From positions 372,001 to 436,000 of the forward strand of contig NZ_JAFBFI010000002.1 in NCBI RefSeq assembly GCF_016909175.1: a DNA stretch of 64,000 bases. The letters run 5' to 3'. The stretch is from Peribacillus deserti (GTDB lineage: Bacteria > Bacillota > Bacilli > Bacillales > DSM-1321). The stretch's first letter is position 1. Each line of letters opens with the position of its first letter. The notes beneath the pieces are model-generated. The model ran no database searches and was not told the origin of the DNA. It saw only the letters and a list, made by a program, of their open reading frames with translations. Shown here one piece after another: positions 44,299 to 53,651 of the stretch. The translations under genes and the position numbers were made by a program.

Positions 44299-45468
44299 AT
44301 GAAAAAAATACTTGTTCTTAATCATTTCCCTACTATATGGCCGCCTACTAGCGGAGGCACCCTTAGATATTTTTATTTGTATAAAGAGCTTAGCCATTAT
44401 TTTGATATTACCCTCTTATCTCAATCTCACGAACATAAAGGAGGTCTTTTTCAGTTCAGCCCTACTTTCAGGGAATACAAAGTTCAGAAGGATCCTCAGT
44501 ATAATGAACTCACAATAGATTCCCATTCTAGAAAAAGCTCCTATGAAATCGAGTTAATTAAACATTTCGAGCTTACAAAACAACCATCTTCTTATAGAAA
44601 ACATTTTAAATACTTTTATGAAAAAAGTGATCTTATCATTCATGAATCACCTTATTTACTAAACTATGATGTGTATTTAGGTTTGGATCAAAAACCCAGG
44701 ATTTATAACAGCCATAATCATGAATACACATTGGCATCGCAAATTTGGAAAAATGAATACGCAAGAAAGTACCTCCCGGCTCTTAATAAATTGGAAAAGA
44801 AACTAGTCACATATGCTGATTTAGTATTCGCCACCTCTGAGGCTGAACGAGATGATTTTATCAGCGTGTATAGAATAAATCCTAAAAAAGTAAAGCTTGC
44901 GCCAAATGGTATTCATCCTAAGCCAAAGGTACGCTATAAAAAGAAAAAGAATTCGCGACCGTCCGCTTTTTTCATTGGAGCAGAATATCCTCCAAACATG
45001 GAGGCTGCGGAGTTTATCATTCACCATCTTGCCCAAAAATGTCCTGATATCGACTTTAAAATCGCCGGAGGATGCTGCACTCCTTTTTCAAATATTAGGA
45101 AGGCTAATGTGACTTTATTGGGCAGAGTTCCCCATAATCAAAAATTAAGGCTTTTTAATGAAGCCGATATAGCCGTAAATCCAATGTTTACAGGAGCTGG
45201 AACCAATCTCAAGACATTGGAATTTTTGTCGGAAGGAATTCCGCTGTTCTCCACTCAGCATGGAGTCAGAGGGTTGAACCTAATTCATAGCAAGCATTAT
45301 ATTCATGCTGATAAAGAGGATTTTGCAGATAAAATCAATCGTACAGTCCGAGATAAAAAATTATTAAAATATCTTTCTTATCAAGGACAAAAGTACGTTT
45401 ATGCGAAATTTTCGTGGAGCCATATTGCTAAGAGCATTCGAGAGGAAATACAAAAGTTATCTTTTTGA
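44299..45468 (+). CDS. GT4-family glycosyltransferase
   Basis: A 389-residue GT-B glycosyltransferase. The N-terminus KKILVLNHFPTIWPPTSGGT gives the glycine-rich acceptor loop. The donor lobe has SAFFIGAEYPPNMEAAEFII, IAGGCCTPF, VTLLGRVPHNQKLRLFNEAD and GAGTNLKTLEFLSEGIPLFS, typical of Glycos_transf_1/GT4 enzymes. The start is one of two tandem ATGs (44296 or 44299) behind GGGAGCGAT. It overlaps the 3' end of the convergent glycosyltransferase gene by 12 nt. Confidence 0.87.
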   Translation: MKKILVLNHFPTIWPPTSGGTLRYFYLYKELSHYFDITLLSQSHEHKGGLFQFSPTFREYKVQKDPQYNELTIDSHSRKSSYEIELIKHFELTKQPSSYRKHFKYFYEKSDLIIHESPYLLNYDVYLGLDQKPRIYNSHNHEYTLASQIWKNEYARKYLPALNKLEKKLVTYADLVFATSEAERDDFISVYRINPKKVKLAPNGIHPKPKVRYKKKKNSRPSAFFIGAEYPPNMEAAEFIIHHLAQKCPDIDFKIAGGCCTPFSNIRKANVTLLGRVPHNQKLRLFNEADIAVNPMFTGAGTNLKTLEFLSEGIPLFSTQHGVRGLNLIHSKHYIHADKEDFADKINRTVRDKKLLKYLSYQGQKYVYAKFSWSHIAKSIREEIQKLSF

Positions 45469-46623
45469 CCTAATTACTTTCTCTATAGCTTGTTTTAAGG
45501 AGAATCCGGCTTTATCCCAAGTAAGTTTCCGCATATCCTTACGGCCTCGTTCTCCTTTTGCCTTACAAAGAGCCGGATTTTCAAAAGCCAGCCTCATCTG
45601 TTTCTTTAAATCATCAATATCGGCTTCGGCCCAAAGCTGCCCTTCCTCTTCAAATAAGTGGTTATAAATCGTGGAAATAGCATCTTCACTTTGCATGCTT
45701 ACTGATGGACGGCTAAGCTTATACTTAATCAAAAATGAATTTTTTTCATTTAAAAATTCCATTTGTCCTCCCCATCCTGTGGCGATGACTGGAATCCCGC
45801 TGGATAACGCCTCTATAAAAGGCAGACCCACACCTTCTCCCCTCGTAGGAAGAACAAAAGCATTGCCAAGTGTATAGAGTCCTTTTAAATATTTTTCATC
45901 AACTACTCCTGTGATAATCTGAACCGGTGCAGCCTGACTCCCAAACCCCAGCTTTTTCTTATAATCATAAATCGCCTGCAAAATGTTTTTGCGTGAATTC
46001 CCATATGTTTTGATTATTAAAAGAACACGGTCATGCTTAGTAAATTCCTCCCAATAAGCTTTTAATAAAGCTTCAGGATTCTTACGATGCTGAAAATCAA
46101 ACACTGACACAAATATAAACTTTCCTTTTGCTTCATTTAGAGACAGTTTCTTGTTTTTTGGCGAAAATAACTCCGTATCTGCTCCATGCGGAGCCAAAAA
46201 TATGGGACATGTAACACCGCTATTTCTCATAGCTTGAATATTATGGCGGCACGGAACACAAACAGCATCAAACGAATGAATAATCGGCAGCCACCCGGCA
46301 GGTATTTTAGTCGTTTCCCATACAGTATTAAGGATAACGGCTTCAAATCTCTTTGCTTCAATTGTCTCAATATTCCCAGGAGGGGAATGACAAATTAATA
46401 TTTTAGGTTTATTCCAGGCTTCTTTTTTGTTTATCAACTTAAAAAGCTTATCCTTTTTACGTTGATCTTTAAATGCAAAAGGAAATCCCCAGCTGTAAGC
46501 TTCAATTTTCACATCAATGCCTTGACGGTCTAATGCCAATGCATACTCCCTGCTGGCTGCGCCATATCCGGTCGCATCCAATACCGGCCCCTTCCATACG
46601 ACTTGATAATCGATCACGTGCAT
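45457..46623 (-). CDS. GT4-family glycosyltransferase
   Basis: A 388-residue GT-B enzyme: VWKGPVLDATGYGAASREYA is the acceptor loop, HGADTELFSPKN follows the interdomain linker, KFIFVSVFDFQHRKNPEALL starts the donor lobe, and PTRGEGVGLPFIEALSSGIP (about 258-277) is the E-x7-E donor motif. It is the last gene on this strand in the cluster, convergent with the pair 43170-45468. Sugar unknown; the ManC gene next door suggests GDP-mannose or a product of it. Confidence 0.87.
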   Translation of the reverse strand: MHVIDYQVVWKGPVLDATGYGAASREYALALDRQGIDVKIEAYSWGFPFAFKDQRKKDKLFKLINKKEAWNKPKILICHSPPGNIETIEAKRFEAVILNTVWETTKIPAGWLPIIHSFDAVCVPCRHNIQAMRNSGVTCPIFLAPHGADTELFSPKNKKLSLNEAKGKFIFVSVFDFQHRKNPEALLKAYWEEFTKHDRVLLIIKTYGNSRKNILQAIYDYKKKLGFGSQAAPVQIITGVVDEKYLKGLYTLGNAFVLPTRGEGVGLPFIEALSSGIPVIATGWGGQMEFLNEKNSFLIKYKLSRPSVSMQSEDAISTIYNHLFEEEGQLWAEADIDDLKKQMRLAFENPALCKAKGERGRKDMRKLTWDKAGFSLKQAIEKVIRSKR

Positions 46624-46838
46624 CCCCTTTGCAAGGTTTCTAGTTTAATTGTCTCGCTAAATTTGTAATCCTGATGAGCTACTTTGCTGATGAATGATTT
46701 AATAACACATTCCTTAATAACGAAAATTGATTTTTACTGAGAGGAAACTAGCAGGAGCTGATCGAAAACCTGCTTTGCGAAAGAGGAACTTCTTTAAGTA
46801 CCAAAACCATTTACCTGCACCAATTAATGCAAACTCTA

Positions 46839-48194
46839 TTATTGGCACCGTTTAATCGCTTCGTCCCAGGAATAAGTAATACGGTTTAAATCTTCCTCAA
46901 GAATTGGAGAGCCAAGTTGCACTTCGATAAATTCCAATTGAGTTTCGGCCTTTACTCCATGTTTTGTACCTTGAGGGATCTTCACAACATCTCCAGCTTT
47001 TACAGCCAAATGTTGATCATTTAAAATCATCTCTCCTGAACCTGAAAGAATGGTCCAGATTTTTTCTCTATACGAGTGGGTGTGATAACTGGTGTTTTTC
47101 CCTGGTAAGAGCTTTATGGTCTTCGTTATAGTTTCCCCTCCTTCAGAGGTGGTTGAGACCTCTAATACCTTACAACTGCCCCAGCGTTTTTCCTCATACA
47201 TCGGTCTTTTGTTTTTTACGAATTCCTTAATTTTTGAGGCTTTTCTTTTGTCTGCAATAAGAATTCCGTCTGGTCCTGCCGCAATGATACTGTTTGGGAT
47301 CCCTATTACATGGATAGGTATTGATAATTCATTGATCATATGAGTGTTTGTTGAATCTATAGAAATTTGACCGCTGCCTAGAACATGGCTGTCTACCTGT
47401 TTAGAAAGCGCGTCCCAGCTCCCCACATCTTTCCATACTCCATCATATGGAATCACCACTGAATTTGGTGTCTTTTCAGCCACCTCATAATCAAAGCTGT
47501 TTTCTGCGATCTGATCATACTTAGCTAGAAATTGGTTGTAATCAGTAGGAAGTTTTTTATCCTTTAGGAAAGAAACCATAAACTGTAAGGAAAAAGCAAA
47601 CACACCGCAATTCCATAAGGCACCGTTGTGTATCAATTTTCCCGCTCTTTCTTGATTGGGTTTTTCAACGAATTGATGAATGGAGTAATAATTGTTACTC
47701 TCTTTTATTTCGGGGAGAATATATCCATATTGATTAGACGGAAATTTAGCTGCTGCACCTAGTAAGGCTAAATCGGCTTGTGATTGCAGCAGAATATCCG
47801 GTATAGTCCTTAAGAGATGAAAAAAATCCAGTTCTACGAATGAATCGACAGGAAGCACACAAATGATTTCCTCGGGATCTATTTGCAGTTCGGAGTAAAG
47901 ATAAGACGCGGCTAAGGAAATAGAAGGAAAAGTGCCTCTTTGCTCCGGCTCTAACAGGATAGGAATTTGATCTCCGATTTGATTGGTAATCACTTCATTT
48001 TGGCTTTGACACGTTATGATGTGTGTCGAGGAAAGGAGCCCGGCAGATCCTAATTGTCTGCAAACTCTTTGGATCATAGACTCGACTTGTCCATCTTCGG
48101 ATCTAAGCAGCTTCAGGAATTGCTTTGGTCTTGCTTGATTACTCAGCGGCCAAAGTCTTTTGCCCGACCCGCCGGACAACAAAAGAATTTTCAT
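46839..48194 (-). CDS. manC: mannose-1-phosphate guanylyltransferase
   Basis: A 451-residue enzyme making GDP-mannose from mannose-1-phosphate and GTP. The pyrophosphorylase signature LLSGGSGKRLWPLSNQARPK then QF (about 5-26) starts an NTP-transferase domain (about 1-285) with FVEKPN (about 171-176). The C-terminal cupin (about 345-450: SYHTHSYREKIWTILSGSGE, VKIPQGTKHG) is that of the phosphomannose isomerase type II fold. ManC proteins of this length can be bifunctional PMI-GMP. ATG with AGGAGGTAGCTT upstream. It sits within the glycosyltransferase cluster and should supply GDP-mannose to it. Confidence 0.93.
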   Translation of the reverse strand: MKILLLSGGSGKRLWPLSNQARPKQFLKLLRSEDGQVESMIQRVCRQLGSAGLLSSTHIITCQSQNEVITNQIGDQIPILLEPEQRGTFPSISLAASYLYSELQIDPEEIICVLPVDSFVELDFFHLLRTIPDILLQSQADLALLGAAAKFPSNQYGYILPEIKESNNYYSIHQFVEKPNQERAGKLIHNGALWNCGVFAFSLQFMVSFLKDKKLPTDYNQFLAKYDQIAENSFDYEVAEKTPNSVVIPYDGVWKDVGSWDALSKQVDSHVLGSGQISIDSTNTHMINELSIPIHVIGIPNSIIAAGPDGILIADKRKASKIKEFVKNKRPMYEEKRWGSCKVLEVSTTSEGGETITKTIKLLPGKNTSYHTHSYREKIWTILSGSGEMILNDQHLAVKAGDVVKIPQGTKHGVKAETQLEFIEVQLGSPILEEDLNRITYSWDEAIKRCQ

Positions 48195-48324
48195 AAGCTA
48201 CCTCCTATACTTTGTAATTTCAAACATAATGGTTTTATACGCTATAAAATGATTTAGCAGGAATTTGATCAAATTACATCAGTTCCTTGAGCAGTGACTT
48301 ATTCCCGCGTCCGTTTATATGACA

Positions 48325-48351
48325 CAGGCAGCCACGGGTGGTGGCTGCCTG
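48325..48351. terminator. GC-rich hairpin between manC promoter region and 178-aa gene
   Basis: CAGGCAGCCAC and GTGGCTGCCTG form an 11-bp stem with a GGGTG loop. T tracts are absent, so it may be a terminator of the minus-strand gene ending at 48401 or just a stable hairpin. Confidence 0.6.
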
Positions 48352-48400
48352 CTAGTAAAGATTCTTAATATATGACTTACGCATTCCAGCCTTTGATCAA

Positions 48401-48937
48401 TTAATCGTCATGATCATGTTTTTTATCCACAAGAATGAAATCCTTGAATCGGAAGAAAGTTACGGGGTCGCCCTGCTCAAGTCCGGGCTCTGAAGGATTA
48501 AATACACTTCCTCCTACAACGGATATTTCAAGAAGTCCGCTTACAGGCTGAGATGAACGGCGGCTGACTTTGAAGTCTCCTTTAGCTGTAACACGTAAGA
48601 CAGCGTTCCTTTCACTGTTTCCTAACCCAAATGCACCCGTAATATTCCTTTCAATTCTTGTAACTGAGTTCGGCTGTACTACAAAAGTACCTAAGTTAAT
48701 TTCCCGCTCACGCAGGTTTCTAAATACAGTTGTCCCGCCTCTGGATGTACCTCCAGGCTGAAGAGCCACACTTATTTTAACCTTTGCTTGCAGCCTCTTA
48801 TTAGTAGGGTTTTTCAGGATAATTACGACTCTATCATTCTCCCGTCCTCCTTGAAGCTCTGAACCAATCTCAGATGGAACAAGAAAAGGACCAGTGGTTA
48901 TTTTCACCCTTTTATTATCACCATGTTTTCTATCCAT
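48401..48937 (-). CDS. 178-residue protein of glycosylation cluster, unknown
   Basis: ATG with GAAGGAGTGTCAAA upstream opens a frame of 178 residues. The protein has no signal peptide and no Cys; it is mostly predicted beta strand. GPFLVPSEIGSELQGGREND and VVIILKNPTNKRLQAKVKIS suggest an Ig-like or jelly-roll fold; the tail KKHDHDD is charged. Position between manC and a CgeD-like glycosyltransferase and absence of a secretion signal are what a spore-surface protein assembled from the mother cell would show. That role is inference only. Confidence 0.6.
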   Translation of the reverse strand: MDRKHGDNKRVKITTGPFLVPSEIGSELQGGRENDRVVIILKNPTNKRLQAKVKISVALQPGGTSRGGTTVFRNLREREINLGTFVVQPNSVTRIERNITGAFGLGNSERNAVLRVTAKGDFKVSRRSSQPVSGLLEISVVGGSVFNPSEPGLEQGDPVTFFRFKDFILVDKKHDHDD

Positions 48938-49174
48938 TTTGACACTCCTTCTTTATTTTCTTTTTCGAGAGGGAAAGAACAGAAGCAAAATTACTCCCAG
49001 TAAGACTTCTTTTTCCTCTCATTCTAGTAAATGCAGACAAGTCTTAAATGGATAGGGCGAATCAAGTAAAAATAAATCTATTTTTAAAAAATTTTGTATT
49101 GGGATAAACTGTTAACCGAGGATTACGGAGGAGGGCATCAATATTAAAGAGCTTTTATGCTTTTGACAGCTCTC

Positions 49175-49861
49175 TTATTTTGTAATGTACGGTATATAAT
49201 CATCCGTTTTACAGATGAATGAAGATTTTTTTAATAAATTTTGATTATCAGCTATCCAGGTATGATGATCTTTTTTTGCTTTTCGAATGCAAACATAGTT
49301 AGTTTTGTCTCCCGAAAAGATACGAAAGTTGTTTTTTATACATTGCCTTAAAAAAACGGTATCCTCACCTAAATTCAGATTTTGAAATTTTACTTTTTCA
49401 AAAATAGATTTCTTAACAATTAATGTAGCTCCTTTTATTCCCTGGGTTACAAACTTCTTTTCTCTGCCTGGATTGTTAATGGCAAGAATCTTCTCTTCCT
49501 CAAAATACATGTATACGGTTCTTTTTCCGATAATATCAGCATTTGTTTTTCTAAAAGCAGGCATGGCATGAACAAGGTAGTTCGGTGCATAATAATCATC
49601 ATCGTCAAATTTTGCAATATAGTCATGCTTTGCTCTTTCAATTCCATAATTCAAGCATTCTCCCAGTGTAATGGTTTCAGACAATTGATAGACTGATACA
49701 TTTTTTGATTTTTTGGCTCGTTTTTCCCAGATATGCTTATTCAAATCATCCGCGTTCAAGATAATGATCATTTCTTTATCTTTCCATAACTGAGAATCAT
49801 AGTTGCGAAATACGTTCTCCATATAATCCTTTCGCATCGTACAGCAGATAATAGATACCAA
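49175..49861 (-). CDS. GT2-family glycosyltransferase, CgeD-like
   Basis: A 228-residue GT-A enzyme. VSIICCTMRKDYMENVFRNY begins the nucleotide-sugar domain, TLGECLNYGIERAKHDYIAK then FDDDDYYAPNYL holds the D-x-D metal site, and NLGEDTVFLRQCI carries the ED acceptor-base motif. The combination of NYDSQLW, ECLNYGIERA and FDDDDYY resembles the N-terminal half of B. subtilis CgeD, a spore-crust maturation protein; the second half of CgeD is absent. Start TTG 49861 with AGGGGAGTGAG upstream. Probably in the same spore-surface sugar pathway as the neighbours. Confidence 0.78.
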   Translation of the reverse strand: MVSIICCTMRKDYMENVFRNYDSQLWKDKEMIIILNADDLNKHIWEKRAKKSKNVSVYQLSETITLGECLNYGIERAKHDYIAKFDDDDYYAPNYLVHAMPAFRKTNADIIGKRTVYMYFEEEKILAINNPGREKKFVTQGIKGATLIVKKSIFEKVKFQNLNLGEDTVFLRQCIKNNFRIFSGDKTNYVCIRKAKKDHHTWIADNQNLLKKSSFICKTDDYIPYITK

Positions 49862-49950
49862 TTACTTCTCACTCCCCTGCATCATGAAAGACTATTATAG
49901 TTTATGAGCAGGAGGTTTGAATGTGCTAAATAGAAATTCTAAAACACACA

Positions 49951-49983
49951 AAAAAAGCGCCGGGATCATTGATATTTCCGCGC
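49951..49983 (-). terminator. terminator downstream of the EAL gene
   Basis: AAGCGC and GCGCTT, plus CCGG/CCG, pair to form a bulged stem; T7 follows on the minus strand. It lies 65 nt past the EAL stop. Confidence 0.65.
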
Positions 49984-50047
49984 TTCCTGGTATAAAGAGT
50001 ATTTTGAAGGATAAACTTCGGCATTGAAATCAATGTAAATTCTTAAA

Positions 50048-51094
50048 TTAAACATTTACATCTACCTTCATGTTAAGTTCGTTTACCGGTATAGCTTGTG
50101 GCTTTGAAAAATAATATCCCTGAAATAAATCGTATCCCATATCCAACAGGAACTGCAGGTCTTCTTCTTTTTCTACTCCTTCGGCAAGGGCTAAGGCATT
50201 CATTCCATGAGCAAGTTTCAATACAGTTTTCGCAACGGCCTGCTTAGCTACATCATCCTTAACGCCATTCGTATATTCGAATGCTAACTTAACAATATCA
50301 GGCTGCATAAGCGTTAATTTTTCCAGGTTGTTATATCCCACTCCCACATCATCGAGTGCATACTTAAATCCATGAGATCGATAATAATTTAAAATAGATT
50401 TTAAATGCTCCAAATCCTTTACTTCATCGGTTTCTACCACTTCAAAAACAACTTGTTCGGGCTTTATATTCAATTTCTTTATCAGTTCAAATGTAGTAGA
50501 AAGACAGTGTTCCGGAACATAAATAGCGGTAGGGATAAAATTAATAAAAATCAGTTTATCTTGAACTAAACCAGCGTTTTTAACAGATTGCATTCTACAA
50601 ACCCGATCAAGAGCAAATAAGCGATTCCTTACCCTGGCAGCTTCAAACAATTTATAAGGCGGGATTATATCACCCTGTTGGTCCACTCCTCTTGAAAGGA
50701 GTTCTTGCCCAATTACTTCTATACTTCCTTTTTCAATTCTAACTATTGGCTGGTAGTGAGTACAAATTGAACTATTTTCTATCAGGGTATCAATCCAGCT
50801 GGCTTCACGCTCTGCTTTATATGAATCTATTGTTCTTAAATTTTGAAGATTATTAAGCGGGTCAGAGGGAGTTGATAATACAGCGAATATATTATTTACG
50901 TCCATATGAGCCTCTAAATATTCCATTAAATCAAAGAAAACAGTTTCTTTTAACCAGAACATCCTTTGATTCAGTGATTTCCATGATGTTTCCGATTGGT
51001 TTTGAAAATACTGATATAGATTCTCAGTACTTACGCTTCCTGCAAAATATACAGTATAGCCTCTCTCAGTTGGCAGGCAGACTTCACAACCCAA
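50048..51094 (-). CDS. EAL-domain c-di-GMP phosphodiesterase
   Basis: A 348-residue protein with an N-terminal region of unclear fold (about 1-95) and an EAL domain (about 98-340). Catalytic features are kept: IGQELLSR (E-x-L-x-R), INF in FINFIPTAIY, FEVVETDEV (glutamate), LDDVGVGYNNLEKL (DD pair), DIVKLAFEY (lysine) and ALAEGVEKEEDLQFL (glutamate), so c-di-GMP hydrolysis to pGpG is likely. TTG start with AAAGGAG upstream. No GGDEF partner is in the window. It is divergent from the rsbY homologue. Confidence 0.9.
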   Translation of the reverse strand: MGCEVCLPTERGYTVYFAGSVSTENLYQYFQNQSETSWKSLNQRMFWLKETVFFDLMEYLEAHMDVNNIFAVLSTPSDPLNNLQNLRTIDSYKAEREASWIDTLIENSSICTHYQPIVRIEKGSIEVIGQELLSRGVDQQGDIIPPYKLFEAARVRNRLFALDRVCRMQSVKNAGLVQDKLIFINFIPTAIYVPEHCLSTTFELIKKLNIKPEQVVFEVVETDEVKDLEHLKSILNYYRSHGFKYALDDVGVGYNNLEKLTLMQPDIVKLAFEYTNGVKDDVAKQAVAKTVLKLAHGMNALALAEGVEKEEDLQFLLDMGYDLFQGYYFSKPQAIPVNELNMKVDVNV

Positions 51095-51325
51095 TACTTC
51101 CCTCTCCTTTGAAAAACTTTCCTTTATCCAACATTATAGTACTTAATGTCTATATCATACAATTTTTACCTAAAGGAAGAGGTTTTTAAAGCTGAGAGTC
51201 ATAATGTATCACCACACAAAAATATTTTTTGGCGGATAAGATTTTATGTTTCTTATCATTTCAATTAGGGTATGAAAAGATGTTAATATAAACTATAAGT
51301 TTTTTGGATTAAGAGAGGAATAGTC

Positions 51326-52465
51326 ATGGGAATTCTTATTGTTGATGATAATGAAGCTAATTTATTCGTAATTGAAAAGTTATTAGGCCGTGCAGGCTAT
51401 ACCGACACCTTGTCATTTACTTCTGCACAGGACATGTTTACATATTTGCTTTCGGATAATCCTTTTATTATTGAAGAGCAAGTCGATGTGATATTAATGG
51501 ATATTATGATGCCGGAAATGGATGGAATAGAAGCGTGCAGAAAGCTTCAAAGTATCCCGCATCTAAAGGATATTCCCGTCATTTTTGTAACGGCATTAGA
51601 GGATACCAGCAAAGTAGTTGAAGCGCTGGATGCCGGCGGGATGGATTATCTGATGAAGCCGATCAAGAAAACGGAACTTCTTGCCAGGCTGCGAGTCGCT
51701 CTAAGGTTAAAATATGAAAAGGACTGGCATAAAAAGCAGGAGGAGAAGATAAGCAATGAACTGGAGCTGTCCATGAATGTACAGACAAGCCTGCTCAGCG
51801 AGCCTATCGAAAAGGATAACTTGTTAATGAAAGCGTCCTATTCACCTGCCTTTAAGCTTGCTGGGGATATGTATTACTGGTATGAAATTGATGAAAACCG
51901 GTATGCAGCGATACTTTTGGATATGATGGGCCATGGAATCTCTGCTTCTCTTGTTTGCATGTTTATTTCCTCCGTTTTGCGGGATTCGATTCGTTCCAAT
52001 CCTGACCCCGAGTATGTAATCCCGGAACTCAATCGGTGGATGAATTCACTTAATATACATAATCAAAAAATACCCTATTATTTTACTGGTATATATTTAG
52101 TCATCGATACCAGCAAACGCACTGTAGAATATATAAATGCGGGACATCCGAGCGGATATGCTTTAGTTGATGGCCAGTTGGCTGATATAGCAAGCAGCAC
52201 CTGTGCAATTGGATTTTTTGAGGAAATTAAAGCGGAGAAGCAGATTTTATCCTATAACGAGTCGGTCCAGCTATTAATTTTTACAGATGGAGTGTATGAA
52301 GCTGTTGATAAATATGAAGAAGCTGGCATCAGTTATTTAAAGACAGCGGCTGCCTCGTTCATGTCTGAGGCTAGAATAACTGAACCCATTGATCTTGTCT
52401 TAACAGCGGAACAGCAGGCTACTGCAAGCGATGATATGTGTGTGATTCTTATACAATGCCATTAA
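51326..52465 (+). CDS. rsbY: receiver-PP2C phosphatase, RsbY homologue
   Basis: A 379-residue protein with a CheY-type receiver (about 1-130: ILIVDDNEAN with acidic pair, DVILMDIMMPEMDG phospho-Asp, VTALED, MKPIKK), a coiled linker with DWHKKQEEKISNELELS, and a SpoIIE/RsbU-like PP2C domain (about 160-378: FKLAGDMYYW with the metal Asp, LLDMMGHGISASL, FTDGVYEA, ASDDMCVILI). This is the design of RsbY from B. cereus, which dephosphorylates RsbV to free SigB when phosphorylated by RsbK. ATG with AAGAGAGGAA upstream. The rsbM and rsbK homologues lie convergent just beyond a small cassette. Confidence 0.88.
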   Translation: MGILIVDDNEANLFVIEKLLGRAGYTDTLSFTSAQDMFTYLLSDNPFIIEEQVDVILMDIMMPEMDGIEACRKLQSIPHLKDIPVIFVTALEDTSKVVEALDAGGMDYLMKPIKKTELLARLRVALRLKYEKDWHKKQEEKISNELELSMNVQTSLLSEPIEKDNLLMKASYSPAFKLAGDMYYWYEIDENRYAAILLDMMGHGISASLVCMFISSVLRDSIRSNPDPEYVIPELNRWMNSLNIHNQKIPYYFTGIYLVIDTSKRTVEYINAGHPSGYALVDGQLADIASSTCAIGFFEEIKAEKQILSYNESVQLLIFTDGVYEAVDKYEEAGISYLKTAAASFMSEARITEPIDLVLTAEQQATASDDMCVILIQCH

Positions 52466-52477
52466 TTCAATTACATA

Positions 52478-52528
52478 TAAAAAAAGCAGTTACCTTAAAG
52501 GTAAGTAGTTCAGATAATGTGGAGAAAA
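52478..52528. repeat. left 50-bp inverted repeat of the pepE cassette
   Basis: TAAAAAAAGCAG and the following bases to GGAGAAA match the reverse complement of 53602-53651 at about 44 of 50 positions. It starts 13 nt after the rsbY stop. Confidence 0.8.
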
Positions 52529-52601
52529 TGTAAAAAAACAGATGAAATAACATATTAAAACACAGTATGTTTAGCATCATAAATAACAATTAAAATATCA
52601 A

Positions 52602-52642
52602 ACAAAAACGCTTGGATACTAAATCCAAGCGTTCTGTTTTTT
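52602..52642 (-). terminator. terminator of the peptidase S51 gene
   Basis: AACGCTTGGAT and ATCCAAGCGTT form an 11-bp stem with A tracts and T7 on opposite sides, so it could act both ways. Confidence 0.88.
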
Positions 52643-52659
52643 TATTGTCTCCACTCAAC

Positions 52660-53301
52660 CTATTTCTGACCGTTAATCACAACAATATCACCTATCATTT
52701 GGATTTTGTTATCTTCAACAATAATCCCATCTCCATCGTTACACGCATAAACTGTTGTTCCAGTTGTTTTAGCATAATTATGAACATCCTTTTTATAATC
52801 TTCATTCCAACGATTGTAGTGTGGTAAAAATTCAAAATTAACAAGTTGTAAGGCTTCTAATTCTTCATCGGAATCTCCTATAAACATCTGAAATAATTTC
52901 GTGGATTTTCCAAGTTGAACTGCTCCACCACTTACACCTACAATAATTCCACCTTGATTAAAATAATCACATAGAACCTTTTCCATATTGCGATGTTTGA
53001 TAGCATTCCTAAATTCAATTGGATTTCCCGCAGAAAGGTGAATAATATCACATTTTAGTAATTCATCAATCTTCGATGATTTAAATTCACTATAAAGGTC
53101 AAAAAACATAATGTCTTTAATTCCATAATTACGATAATATTGTGCTTTAGTATTGAAATACGTCTTTTCTCTATCTTCCGTAGAAGGAATGTAACTTATT
53201 TTGATATTTTTAGTATTCATACCTTCCAAAAGTATATTATCCAATCTACGATTACCAGTGGATTCAACTACTTGGTCACTATAAAAGAATAACTTCCCCA
53301 T
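52660..53301 (-). CDS. peptidase S51 / dipeptidase E-like protein
   Basis: A 213-residue type-1 glutamine amidotransferase-like hydrolase. MGKLFFYSDQVVESTGNRRL starts the Rossmann-like domain. IIHLSAGNPIEFRNAIK is the family GG-N region, GIIVGVSGGAVQLGKSTK carries the nucleophile Ser in G-x-S-x-G (about 122), and NFEFLPHYNRWNEDY gives the catalytic His. Members cleave Asp-X dipeptides or act on small peptides. Composition is clearly more AT-rich than in the flanking rsb genes, and 50-bp inverted repeats bound the gene with its long AT-rich promoter region, so it was probably acquired as a cassette. The ATG is at 53301; no strong AGGAGG-type site is seen (only AAAAGAGGTG). Confidence 0.82.
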   Translation of the reverse strand: MGKLFFYSDQVVESTGNRRLDNILLEGMNTKNIKISYIPSTEDREKTYFNTKAQYYRNYGIKDIMFFDLYSEFKSSKIDELLKCDIIHLSAGNPIEFRNAIKHRNMEKVLCDYFNQGGIIVGVSGGAVQLGKSTKLFQMFIGDSDEELEALQLVNFEFLPHYNRWNEDYKKDVHNYAKTTGTTVYACNDGDGIIVEDNKIQMIGDIVVINGQK

Positions 53302-53601
53302 TTAAACACCTCTTTTGTGTCAATTCACTTATCCGACAAAACTATCTCTATTTCTATTTTCATTTACTTTAACATAAAACGGCAAATTTTCTTAATCTTA
53401 TACAATTTTAACATATCAAATAGCATTACATTTAACATACTAATTAACACGTTGACAATGATTGTTGTCAATAAGTTAATTAGATTGTTATTTCGTATGC
53501 TAATTCACTTGTTAAAACCCAATAAATGCTGATATATAAGGAAAAAGAAGAGACCAAAACATATGTGGTTTGGTCTGCTAATTAGTATGTTATTTAGTAA
53601 G
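53302..53601. other. AT-rich promoter region of the peptidase cassette
   Basis: About 300 bp of very AT-rich sequence. It contains the inverted repeat TTGACAATGATTGTTGTCAA (53453-53472), a possible operator, a palindromic pair ACATACTAATTA / TAATTAGTATGT, and a hairpin AGACCAAA..TTTGGTCT (53551-53576) resembling a terminator. No coding frame is credible. Confidence 0.5.
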
Positions 53602-53651
53602 TTTCTCCACAAAAACTGAACTACTTACCTTAAAGGTTTCTGCTTTTTTTA
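53602..53651. repeat. right 50-bp inverted repeat of the pepE cassette
   Basis: Reverse-complement partner of 52478-52528. It overlaps the last codons and stop of the rsbM homologue: the residues KSRNL of that protein are encoded inside it. Confidence 0.8.
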
